From Gordonia hongkongensis (lineage in GTDB: Bacteria > Actinomycetota > Actinomycetes > Mycobacteriales > Mycobacteriaceae): a DNA stretch of 64,000 bases. A program made the translations under genes and the position numbers. The notes under the pieces are model-generated. The model saw only the letters and a program-made list of their open reading frames with translations. It was not told where the DNA came from and searched no databases. How positions within the stretch are numbered: position 1 is the first letter of the stretch; each line of letters begins with the position of its first letter. The stretch is from assembly GCF_023078355.1 (NCBI RefSeq), contig NZ_CP095552.1:620001-684000 (forward strand). The letters run 5' to 3'. Of the stretch, positions 17,443 to 25,588 are shown piece by piece.

Positions 17443-18252
17443 ATGGCCGTCCATCCGCAGGTCGCAGGCGACGACCTCGTCGTCCACGTCGATGGTCTGA
17501 CCAAGCGATTCGGGAACACCCTGGCGGTCGACGACGTGTCGCTCGACGTCCATCGCAGCGAACTGGTTGTGCTCCTCGGCCTTTCCGGGTCCGGGAAGTC
17601 CACCTTCCTCCGCTGCCTGAACGGACTGCATCCCGCGACGTCCGGCGTCGTCGACGTCGTGGGGCACCGGGTCGATCGCGCCGGGCGCGCCGAGATGCGA
17701 GCTCTACGACGCGACGTCGGGTTCGTCTTCCAGCACTTCAACCTCGTCGGCCGGATCAGCTGTCTCGAGAACGTCCTGCTCGGCGGGCTCGGCCGACTCC
17801 GGTGCCCGCGCTACGGTGCGCTCACGTACCCGAAGCACATGCGCCAGGGGGCCTTCGAGCACCTCGACCGTGTCGGTCTCGCCGACCTCGCCGACCGTCG
17901 CGCCGACACCCTCTCCGGCGGGCAGCAGCAGCGCGTCGCCATCGCACGCACGCTGATGCAGAAACCGACGCTCCTGCTCGCCGACGAACCGGTGGCCTCC
18001 CTCGACCCGGAGAACGCCGGCGTCGTCATGGATCTGCTGTTCCAGGTGTGCGTCGAGGAGAAGCTCACCATCCTCTGCACCCTGCACCAGGTGGACCTGG
18101 CCCTCGGATGGGCGCACCGCATCGTCGGATTGCGCAGTGGGCAGAAGGTTCTGGATCGCTCCACGGTCGGACTGGACCGCGACGAGGTGATGGACGTCTA
18201 CCGACGGGTCGACCCGGTGTCGGCGTCGACGAACGCGGCGCGACGCCGATGA
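17443..18252 (+). CDS. phnC: phosphonate ABC transporter ATP-binding protein
   Basis: 269 aa from ATG 17443. Walker A GLSGSGKS at 46-53, Q-loop FVFQHFNLVGR, signature LSGGQQQR, Walker B LLLADEP and the H-loop histidine in CTLHQVDLA are all intact, as in PhnC ATPases. It powers uptake through PhnE. Its stop overlaps the phnE start as ATGA. Confidence 0.95.
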   Translation: MAVHPQVAGDDLVVHVDGLTKRFGNTLAVDDVSLDVHRSELVVLLGLSGSGKSTFLRCLNGLHPATSGVVDVVGHRVDRAGRAEMRALRRDVGFVFQHFNLVGRISCLENVLLGGLGRLRCPRYGALTYPKHMRQGAFEHLDRVGLADLADRRADTLSGGQQQRVAIARTLMQKPTLLLADEPVASLDPENAGVVMDLLFQVCVEEKLTILCTLHQVDLALGWAHRIVGLRSGQKVLDRSTVGLDRDEVMDVYRRVDPVSASTNAARRR

Positions 18253-19220
18253 ACACCCCGCTGCTCGATCGACCGCGGGCGGACCCGTCTGCGCGGAAGC
18301 GACCCGGGTGGAACCGCGCGGTCCTGCCCGGCATCGCGGTCGGAGGCCTTGTCGCCACGCTGATCTGCGCGTGGTGGATCGACTTCGCGCCGGGAACACT
18401 GATCTACGGGATCGAGGACATCGTCGCGCTCATCGAGCGGATGCTGCCACCTCGGCTCGGTGATCCCGGCCGGATCAGCTTGCTGGCGTTGGAGACTCTG
18501 CTGATGGCGGTGCTGGGCACCGTGCTCGCCGCGATCGCGTCGGTGCCGCTGGCGTTCCTGGCCGCTCGCAACACCAGTCCGCATCCTGCGGTCCAGGCGG
18601 TGGCGCGGGCCATCATCACGTTCTGCCGAGCGATGCCCGACCTCCTGTTCGCGGTCTTGTTCGTCCGTGCTCTGGGTATCGGTGTGCTGCCGGGCATCCT
18701 GGCCCTGGCGTTGCATTCGATCGGCATGCTCGGCAAGCTGTTCGCGGACGCGATCGAGCAGGTCGACGAGGGGCCGCGCGAAGCTGTGCGCAGCACGGGC
18801 GTCGGCTATGTCCGCGAGATGGTCAATGCGGTCGTACCGCAATGTGTCCCGGCGTGGATCGGGGCGTTCGTCTACCGCATCGACATCAACCTCCGGATGT
18901 CGGTCGTGCTCGGGTTCGTCGGCGCGGGCGGAATCGGCTTCGCACTGCAGGACGCGCTCCGTGGTCTGATCTATCCGCGAGCCCTCGGCATCGTGCTCGT
19001 TATCCTCGTGATCATCGCCGCGATGGAGTTGCTGGCCATCGGAATCCGCCGCGTGCTGCTGACGCCGTCGCCCATGCGGCCCGGTCTGGAACGCGCCGTC
19101 CGGACGGGTTTCGGGCTGCTGGTGGTCGCTGCGACGGTTGCCGCGATGGTGGTCCTGGAGATCACGCCGTGGGCGCTGATCGCGTGGATACCCCGGCCGT
19201 CGAGGTGTTCGGCCGGATGA
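18249..19220 (+). CDS. phnE: phosphonate ABC transporter permease, first domain
   Basis: 323 aa from ATG 18249, overlapping the phnC stop. A first helix (~27-46) leads into a binding-protein-dependent permease domain with the EAA-type loop (EQVDEGPREAVRSTGVGY) and VLGFVGAGGIGFALQDAL. Near the end comes a further hydrophobic helix (LLVVAATVAAMVV) that belongs, by comparison with PhnE architecture, to the start of the next domain. The last ten residues (WIPRPSRCSAG) look out of frame. One extra base near 19184 would fuse this to the next gene as a 531-aa double permease. Confidence 0.85.
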   Translation: MNTPLLDRPRADPSARKRPGWNRAVLPGIAVGGLVATLICAWWIDFAPGTLIYGIEDIVALIERMLPPRLGDPGRISLLALETLLMAVLGTVLAAIASVPLAFLAARNTSPHPAVQAVARAIITFCRAMPDLLFAVLFVRALGIGVLPGILALALHSIGMLGKLFADAIEQVDEGPREAVRSTGVGYVREMVNAVVPQCVPAWIGAFVYRIDINLRMSVVLGFVGAGGIGFALQDALRGLIYPRALGIVLVILVIIAAMELLAIGIRRVLLTPSPMRPGLERAVRTGFGLLVVAATVAAMVVLEITPWALIAWIPRPSRCSAG

Positions 19221-19843
19221 TCCCGCCCGACTTCAGCACTCTGGGCGCCGACCTGTTCGACGCCGCGTTCCAGACGGTCGCGATCGGCGTCGTGTCCACC
19301 GCGATAGGTGCGGTGCTGTCGATCCCGGTCGGAATCCTCGCTGCTCGCAACGTCACTCCGCATACGGCGGTGTACTGGGGTGCGCGGGCCTGGATCCTCG
19401 TCGTTCGGGCTGTGCCGGAGCTCATTCTCGCGGTGGTGTTCGTCGCCGCGCTGGGGCTGGGTCCGGTGGCCGGAACCTGCGCCCTGGCAATCGGTTCGAT
19501 CGGCTTCCTCGCCAAGCTCGTCGCCGACTCCGTGGAGGAGATCGACCCGGGGCCCGTCGAGGCCGCCCGCGCGGTTGGTTGCGGGTGGTGGAGAACCCTG
19601 TTCGCTGCGGTGATCCCGCAGGCCATGCCGTCCATCGTCGGCTCTGGTTTGTACCTGCTCGACGTCAACATCCGCACATCCACGGTGCTCGGCATCGTCG
19701 GCGCCGGCGGTATCGGCTTCCTGCTCTTCGAATCGATCCGCACCCTCGACTTCGAGGTCGCCGGGGCCATCGTGCTCATCATCTTCGTCATCGTCTACAC
19801 CATCGAGAGGTTGTCCGGTTGGATACGCTCACGACTCGTCTGA
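19217..19843 (+). CDS. phnE: phosphonate ABC transporter permease, second domain
   Basis: 208 aa from ATG 19217, which overlaps the previous stop as ATGA. It contains the core permease domain starting at PPDFSTLGADLFDAA, the EAA-type loop (EEIDPGPVEAARAVGCGWW) and TVLGIVGAGGIGFLLFESI. As a separate protein it lacks the N-terminal transmembrane helix that PhnE proteins normally have; that helix is encoded just upstream in the other frame. It is therefore either a split second permease or the second half of a frameshifted fusion. Confidence 0.8.
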   Translation: MIPPDFSTLGADLFDAAFQTVAIGVVSTAIGAVLSIPVGILAARNVTPHTAVYWGARAWILVVRAVPELILAVVFVAALGLGPVAGTCALAIGSIGFLAKLVADSVEEIDPGPVEAARAVGCGWWRTLFAAVIPQAMPSIVGSGLYLLDVNIRTSTVLGIVGAGGIGFLLFESIRTLDFEVAGAIVLIIFVIVYTIERLSGWIRSRLV

Positions 19844-20832
19844 CCCGTGCCGCCGTCTGGAGGGGCGATCGGATCGACATCGTCGAAATGCCCTTTCCTG
19901 CAGTTGGTCCCGGCGAGGTTCTCGTCCGGGTGCGCCTGGCCACGGTGTGCGGCAGTGACCTGCACACCGTGACCGGGCGTCGAGAATCGCCCTGCCCCTC
20001 CGTACTCGGACACGAGGCGGTGGGTGAGGTGGTCGACGCCGGCGCGGGAGCGACCGCCCGCACAGGGGATCGCGTCGTCTGGTCAGTCACCGTCTCGTGC
20101 GGTGAGTGCGATCGGTGCCGACGCGGCGTCACCGCCAAGTGCCGGCGGGTGCGCAAGGTCGGACATGAACCGTTCGACGGTGATTGGCCGCTGTCCGGGG
20201 GATACGCCACGCACATTCTGCTGCCGGCTGGCACCACGTCGGTCGGTATTCCCGACGCTCTCGACGATGTAGTGGCCGCCCCAGCGGCCTGCGCCACCGC
20301 CACCGTGATGGCGGTCGCCGAGCGTGCCGGGGAGGTGTCCGGGCACCGCGTCCTCGTCGGTGGAGCGGGAATGCTGGGGACGACCGCGGCGGCGGTGTGT
20401 GCCGACCGCGGCGCCGACGTCCTGATCGCCGACTGGGACCGGGCGCGCGTGGAGCAGGCCACCGGATTCGGGGCGCGGCCCGACGACGGCGAGAACGTCG
20501 ACGTCGTACTCGATTTCACCGGCTCGTCGGACTTCATCCGACGGGGACTCGCCCGGCTGGACGTCGCCGGGACGCTCGTGCTGGCCGGTTCGGTGACCCC
20601 GGGCCCGGTGCTGGACATCGATCCGGCGCAGGTGGTCCGACGCTGGTGGACGATCACCGGGGTCCACAACTACGAGCCCCGTCATCTACAGCAGGCCGTC
20701 GACTTCCTGGCGCGAACCGTCGACCGTCATCCATGGTCGGAGTTGGTGACCAACCCGCTGCCACTGGACCAGATCGAGGGCGCGTTGCAACCGGCCCCGG
20801 GGGCCGCTCTGCGCGTCGCCGTCGCGCCCTGA
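19819..20832 (+). CDS. zinc-dependent alcohol dehydrogenase, phosphonate-cluster type
   Basis: 337 aa; TTG 19819 is proposed because GAGAGG lies eight bases upstream, though the choice is uncertain and overlaps phnE by 25 bases. The catalytic-zinc residues are visible in TVCGSDLHT and GHEAVGEVV, and the structural-zinc set in CGECDRCRRGVTAKC. The Rossmann motif is HRVLVGGAGMLGTTAAAVC. This type is recurrent in phosphonate-uptake clusters of unproven chemistry; it could oxidise a hydroxyphosphonate or a released alcohol. Confidence 0.8.
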   Translation: MDTLTTRLTRAAVWRGDRIDIVEMPFPAVGPGEVLVRVRLATVCGSDLHTVTGRRESPCPSVLGHEAVGEVVDAGAGATARTGDRVVWSVTVSCGECDRCRRGVTAKCRRVRKVGHEPFDGDWPLSGGYATHILLPAGTTSVGIPDALDDVVAAPAACATATVMAVAERAGEVSGHRVLVGGAGMLGTTAAAVCADRGADVLIADWDRARVEQATGFGARPDDGENVDVVLDFTGSSDFIRRGLARLDVAGTLVLAGSVTPGPVLDIDPAQVVRRWWTITGVHNYEPRHLQQAVDFLARTVDRHPWSELVTNPLPLDQIEGALQPAPGAALRVAVAP

Positions 20833-20867
20833 ATGACACCATCTTTCGACAGAGGAGAAGTGAACGC

Positions 20868-21983
20868 ATGCGCGTGATCATCGTCGGTGCCGGCATCATC
20901 GGGACCGCACACGCCTGGATGGCCGTCGAACGCGGGCACGAGGTGATCCATCTGGATCGTGAACTCGAAGCGCGGGGCGCCACCGTCCGCAACTTCGGAT
21001 TGGTGTGGGTCTCGGGGCGATCCGCTCCCGAACTGGAGATCGCGCTGCGCTCCCGCATCCTCTGGGAGCAGATCGGCACCCAGGTCCCGAAGGTCGGCTT
21101 CCGGGCGAACGGCTCGATCACCCTGTTACGTACCGAGGCTGAACTCGCCGTCGCCGAAGAGGTGCTCGCCCGCGACGACGCGCAGCGTCGGGGATTCTCC
21201 CTGTTGCGCCGGATCGAGGTCGCGGAGAAGAACCCTGCGCTACAGGGGAACTACCTCGCCGGACTGTACTGCGCGTCCGACGCCGCTGTGGAGTCCCGAC
21301 AGGCGATGCCCGCCTTGCGATTCCGCTTGGAGCGATCGGGTCGATACACCTTCGTTCCGGGCGTCGAGGCGCGCGCGATCACCGGCACCTCGGTTCGTGA
21401 TGACACCGGGGCCGTTCACGCAGGCGACTGTGTCGTGTTGTGCCCCGGCGCAACTCATCGCGGACTGCTCCGCGAGATCTTCGGCGAGCTGCCGGTCCGT
21501 CGGGTCCGATTGCAGATGATGCAGACGGCACCACTCGGGCAACGTCTCACCACTTCGATCGCCGACGGCGACAGCCTCCGCTACTACCCGGGCTTTGCGG
21601 GCCCCGCCCTCGAGGAACTTCGGCGCACCGAACCGCAGCGACCGGTCGCCGCCGACCACGGGATGCAGCTGCTGTGCGTGCAGCGCCTGCACGGTGGGCT
21701 GACCATCGGCGACACCCACGAGTACGTCGAACCGTTCACCTTCGACGTCGACGAGGATCCCTACGCCCACCTCGTCGAGGTGACGGAGGGGCTGCTCGGG
21801 CGGCCGCTGCCAAAGATCCAGCGCCGCTGGGCCGGCGTCTACAGCCAGTGCACCGAGCCCCATCGCATCGTGTGCCGCGAGTCCATCGGGGACGGGGTGT
21901 GGGCGGTCACCGGCCCCGGTGGCCGCGGGATGACCCTCGGCCCGGCCATCGCCGAGGAGTCGGCGGAGCTCATGGGGTGGTGA
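20868..21983 (+). CDS. FAD-dependent oxidoreductase (DAO type), phosphonate-cluster member
   Basis: 371 aa from ATG 20868 with AGAGGAGAAG upstream. The dinucleotide fold MRVIIVGAGIIGTAHAWMA opens the protein, and a late GPGGRGMTLGPAIAEESAEL closes the FAD domain, as in D-amino-acid-oxidase-like enzymes. Relatives in phosphonate clusters are thought to oxidise an aminophosphonate or its N-methyl form. Here no transaminase or C-P lyase is present, so an oxidative route from an aminophosphonate to an aldehyde, then the HAD hydrolase, is a reasonable inference. Confidence 0.82.
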   Translation: MRVIIVGAGIIGTAHAWMAVERGHEVIHLDRELEARGATVRNFGLVWVSGRSAPELEIALRSRILWEQIGTQVPKVGFRANGSITLLRTEAELAVAEEVLARDDAQRRGFSLLRRIEVAEKNPALQGNYLAGLYCASDAAVESRQAMPALRFRLERSGRYTFVPGVEARAITGTSVRDDTGAVHAGDCVVLCPGATHRGLLREIFGELPVRRVRLQMMQTAPLGQRLTTSIADGDSLRYYPGFAGPALEELRRTEPQRPVAADHGMQLLCVQRLHGGLTIGDTHEYVEPFTFDVDEDPYAHLVEVTEGLLGRPLPKIQRRWAGVYSQCTEPHRIVCRESIGDGVWAVTGPGGRGMTLGPAIAEESAELMGW

Positions 21984-22000
21984 GTGACGCCGCCGAACTG

Positions 22001-22071
22001 CTGAAAACCACCCTCCACAGGCGGACCGACGACAAATTGCCGTCGGCGCCCTCCTGGAGGGTGGTTTTCAG
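22001..22071. terminator. long nested inverted repeat, bidirectional terminator
   Basis: Outer arms CTGAAAACCACCCTCCA (22001-22017) and its exact complement (22055-22071) form a 17-bp perfect stem. A second hairpin (22026-22031 with 22041-22046) sits inside. It separates the convergent phosphonate operon and malic enzyme gene; A/T runs on each strand allow it to work in both directions. Confidence 0.75.
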
Positions 22072-22091
22072 TCGAGATCGAAGCCCTACGG

Positions 22092-23312
22092 CTAGGAGCA
22101 GTGCCCCTCGGCGCGGGCGACGTCGGCGACGGCGGCCGCGACCGCCGGGGCGACCCGGTCGTCGAGCGGGCTGGGCACGATGCGGTCGGCGCGCAAGTCA
22201 TCGGCGACGACCGAGAAGATGGCTTCGGCCGCAGCGATTTTCATGCCCTCGCTGATGCGTCGTGCACCGGCGTCGAGCGCACCCTTGAAGACGCCGGGGA
22301 AGGCGAGGACGTTGTTGATCTGGTTCGGGAAGTCGCTGCGTCCGGTCGCGACGATCGCCGCGTACTTCGCGGCGGCCTCCGGATGGATCTCCGGGTCGGG
22401 GTTCGACAGGGCGAAGACGATCGAATCGTCGTTCATCGACGCGATGAGCTCTTCGGGGATCAGACCGGCCGACACACCGATGAACACATCCGCGCCCGCG
22501 AGCGCCTCGACCGCGCCACCGGTCAGCCCGCGCGGGTTGGTGCGTGACGCCAGTTCGCTCTTCGACTCGTTCAGGCCGTCACGTCCCGCAGACACGATGC
22601 CCTTGGAATCCAACACGACGACATCGGAGATGCCCACTGCCAGAAGGATGTTCGCGCACGCGACACCCGCGGCACCGGCGCCGGAGATCACGACCTTCAG
22701 GCCGGCGAGATCGCGGCCGAGGTGGGTCGTCGCGCCCTTGAGGGCGGCGAGGACGACGATCGCGGTGCCGTGCTGGTCGTCGTGCATGACCGGGCAGTCG
22801 AGGGCCTCGATGACGCGGCGCTCGATCTCGAAGCAGCGCGGCGCGGAGATGTCCTCGAGGTTCACGGCGCCGAAGCTCGGGCGGAGTCGGATGAGGGTCT
22901 CGACGATCTCGTCGGGATCCTGGGTGTCGAGAACGATGGGGATCGAGTTGAGTCCGGCGAAGCTGCGGAACAGTGCGGACTTGCCCTCCATGACCGGCAG
23001 CGAGGCGCGGGGGCCGATGTCGCCGAGTCCGAGGACCGCCGAGCCGTCGCTCACCACTGCGACCAGGCGATCGGTCCAGGTGTACTTGTTCACCAGGGTC
23101 GCATCGGTGTCGATCGCACGCGACACCTGGGCCACACCCGGGGTGTAGGCGATCGACAGGTCGCGCTGGGTGTCGATGGGTGCGCGCAGCTCCACCGAGA
23201 GCTTGCCGCCGACGTGGGCCAAGAAGATCTCTTCGTCGGTGATGGGGTGGTCGGCGATCGTGGGTTCGGTGTAGGGGGTCTCACCCATACGTGTGTCCTC
23301 CGTGCTCGTCAC
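22092..23312 (-). CDS. malic enzyme (NAD(P)-dependent, short bacterial type)
   Basis: 406 aa from GTG 23312, with AGGAGG directly upstream; ATG 23288 is an alternative. Malic enzymes oxidatively decarboxylate malate to pyruvate. The malic domain shows LSIAYTPGVAQV, VVSDGSAVLGLGDIGP and MEGKSALFRSFAGL; FNLEDI-like AVNLEDISAPRCFEIE and HDDQHGTAIVVLAAL bind metal and substrate. The Rossmann part has VVISGAGAAGVACANILL. The ~400-residue length matches the MaeB-type core without the phosphotransacetylase tail. Confidence 0.93.
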   Translation of the reverse strand: MTSTEDTRMGETPYTEPTIADHPITDEEIFLAHVGGKLSVELRAPIDTQRDLSIAYTPGVAQVSRAIDTDATLVNKYTWTDRLVAVVSDGSAVLGLGDIGPRASLPVMEGKSALFRSFAGLNSIPIVLDTQDPDEIVETLIRLRPSFGAVNLEDISAPRCFEIERRVIEALDCPVMHDDQHGTAIVVLAALKGATTHLGRDLAGLKVVISGAGAAGVACANILLAVGISDVVVLDSKGIVSAGRDGLNESKSELASRTNPRGLTGGAVEALAGADVFIGVSAGLIPEELIASMNDDSIVFALSNPDPEIHPEAAAKYAAIVATGRSDFPNQINNVLAFPGVFKGALDAGARRISEGMKIAAAEAIFSVVADDLRADRIVPSPLDDRVAPAVAAAVADVARAEGHCS

Positions 23313-23554
23313 GGGTCCTCCTGAAAAGCCGCGAAATGCGGGTTGCATCGTCTCGCCGGCCACGCTGCCCGCGAGCTAGAAGTGATCCGCATCGACGCGA
23401 GCAGGTGGGCTCAGCGGACGCGGGCCGGGCTCGTGCGAGCGGGGTGACGCTCGTTACGGCCGGATTAAGTGTCTCACCGTCTGGGATCGTTCCGGAAGGT
23501 GGGTCGGCCCAGGTGAAGTGTCCAATGATCATTGATAAGGTACAACTTGTGTCT

Positions 23555-24220
23555 ATGTTGCATGCGACCTCCGAATCCGCTGCTGAGCGGGTATATGTCG
23601 AGGTCAAAGAGCAAATTCTCACAAACGCGATCGCCGGCGGTGAGCTGATCAGCGAGGGTGAGATCGCCGCGAAGTGCTCGGTGAGCCGTACGCCGGTGCG
23701 CGAGGCGTTCCTGCGGTTGGAGACGGAAGGCTGGATGCGTCTCTACCCGAAACGGGGAGCCCTCGTGGTCCCCATCGGTGAGCGCGAGATCCGCGACGTC
23801 GTGGACGCGCGCCTGCTCCTCGAACGGCACGCGGTGCGTGCGGTCGTGGGCCGGCCGGGCGCGGTGGCCGGACTCGTGCGGAGTCTGCGCGCCAACCTCG
23901 ACGCCCATCGACGGTCCGACGCCTCGGACATCCGGGAGTTCTCCCGCATCGACGCCGAGTTCCATCAGCTCATCGCCGCCGCCGGCGACAACGCATTGCT
24001 GTCCGGCTTCTACACCACGCTCGGGGAGCGGCATCGACGGATGACGACGGCGTCGGTGCACCGGGACGCGAGTGTCGCGGCCCGAATCCTCGACGACCAC
24101 CGCGCGCTCCTCGACGCGATCGAGTCCGCCGACGCCGAACGTTTCGACACCCTGCTCGCCGGCCACCTCGTCGCGGTTCACGATCTACCCGGGCACGACC
24201 TCCCCGGGGCACCGGCATGA
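23555..24220 (+). CDS. GntR-family regulator (FCD type)
   Basis: 221 aa. ATG 23555 is chosen as the first Met before the conserved part; ATG 23525 and GTG 23549 are in frame, and no start has a clear ribosome site. The winged helix is SEGEIAAKCSVSRTPVREAFLRLETEG. The FCD effector domain follows (VVDARLLLERHAVRAV, then AEFHQLIAAAGDNALL and DDHRALLDAIESAD), with His residues that commonly bind a metal. It overlaps the transporter start as ATGA and probably controls it. Confidence 0.88.
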   Translation: MLHATSESAAERVYVEVKEQILTNAIAGGELISEGEIAAKCSVSRTPVREAFLRLETEGWMRLYPKRGALVVPIGEREIRDVVDARLLLERHAVRAVVGRPGAVAGLVRSLRANLDAHRRSDASDIREFSRIDAEFHQLIAAAGDNALLSGFYTTLGERHRRMTTASVHRDASVAARILDDHRALLDAIESADAERFDTLLAGHLVAVHDLPGHDLPGAPA

Positions 24221-25477
24221 GCGCCGACCGCGCGCGCTTCGGATGGCCCGCCGTCGCGCTCGCCGTGTTCGCCACCGCGTGGGGCGGCAACGAATTCACG
24301 CCGCTGCTGGTCATGTACCGGCAGATCACCGACATGTCGCCGGTCGTCGTCGACGCGTTGCTCTTCGCCTACGTCCTGGGCATCGTGCCCGCCCTGCTGA
24401 TCGGCGGCCCGTTGTCGGATCGGCTGGGCCGACGGCCACTCATGCTGCCCGCCCCGCTGTTCGCGGCGGTCGGCTCGGGACTGCTGGCCGCGGGCTCGGA
24501 GTCGGTGGCACTGCTGACCGCCGGGCGGGTGTGCAGCGGCATCGCGCTGGGTCTCTCGATGGCCGTGGGGGAGTTGGATCAAGGAACTCTCCGACCGCGA
24601 CGGTGCGCAGACGGGTGCCGGCGCCGGTCGCGCGGCCATGAGTCTCACGGCCGGCTTCGGCGTCGGCGCCGGTGTGGCCGGGGTGCTCGCGCAGTGGGGG
24701 CCGTGGCCGCATGTGCTGCCGTACCTGATCAACATCGCCGTCGCGGTCGTCGCGGCGAACCTGATCGTGCTGGTGCCGGAGACGCGTCCCAGACAAGACT
24801 CGCCGGGGCGTCTGCGTGACGACCTGCGCATCCCGTCCGCGGGCCATCGTCGTTTCCTGTTCGTCGTGCTGCCACTGGCGCCCTGGGTTTTCGGTGCCGC
24901 CGCATCGGGTTACGCGATCGTCCCCGCCCTCATGTCCGCCCGCACCGCGGGAGCGCCGATCGCGTTCGCCGGCCTGTGCTGCGTCCTCGGCCTGTCCGCC
25001 GGTTTCGGCATCCAGTCGTTGGGTCGGCGGATCAACCGGCCGGGGAGTCTCCGCGGTGTCGTCGTCGCCTTCGTGGTGCTCGTGGCCGGAATGGTCCTCG
25101 CGGCCGTGGCGGCACACGTGCTGACCGTATGGGTCGCGCTCATGGCGTCGACGCTGCTCGGCTGCGGATACGGCATGGCGATGATCGTCGGCCTGCTGGA
25201 GGTGCAGCGCATCGCCGGACCCGACGACCTCGCCGGGCTCACGGCCGTGTTCTACGGCGTGACCTACCTCGGCTTCGGGGTTCCGGCGGTTCTGGCCTGG
25301 ATCTCGGAGAGCTGGCCGGCGATCACCTACCCGGTCATGTTCGGCTTCGGCGCCGTCGCCGCGATGATGAGCCTGATCGTCGCTCTGCTCGGACATCGTC
25401 GCCACGGTGCGCCCGTCGACGAACCCGGTACCGCCGCAATGGCAGGCTCGGCCGCCGGGGCCGCCCGCACACGGTGA
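24217..25477 (+). pseudogene. MFS transporter, 1-base frameshift in a G run
   Basis: The first frame gives helices 1-4 of an MFS protein, with the signature loop GGPLSDRLGRRPL and GRVCSGIALGLSMAVG. It then derails after the GGGGG run at 24567-24571. The next frame continues as SWIKELSDRDGAQTGAGAGRAAMSL and carries the remaining eight helices to 25477. Removing one G restores a continuous 419-aa protein. The substrate is unknown; the preceding FCD regulator suggests an organic acid or sugar acid. It is either a consensus error or a recent inactivating slip. Confidence 0.85.
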
Positions 25478-25588
25478 CGCGTCGTCGATCGACCACCCGG
25501 TAACCTGCTGAGAGTTTGATCAGGCACCGCGCAGTGACACCGCGGTGCGACGGGGAGTGCAGCGGGCGAGTGTGGAAAGGCGCAGACG

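Noticed and set aside
22092..23363. Longer malic enzyme start at ~23363
   Set aside because: AGGAGG is placed correctly for GTG 23312, and the extra residues are not family-like.
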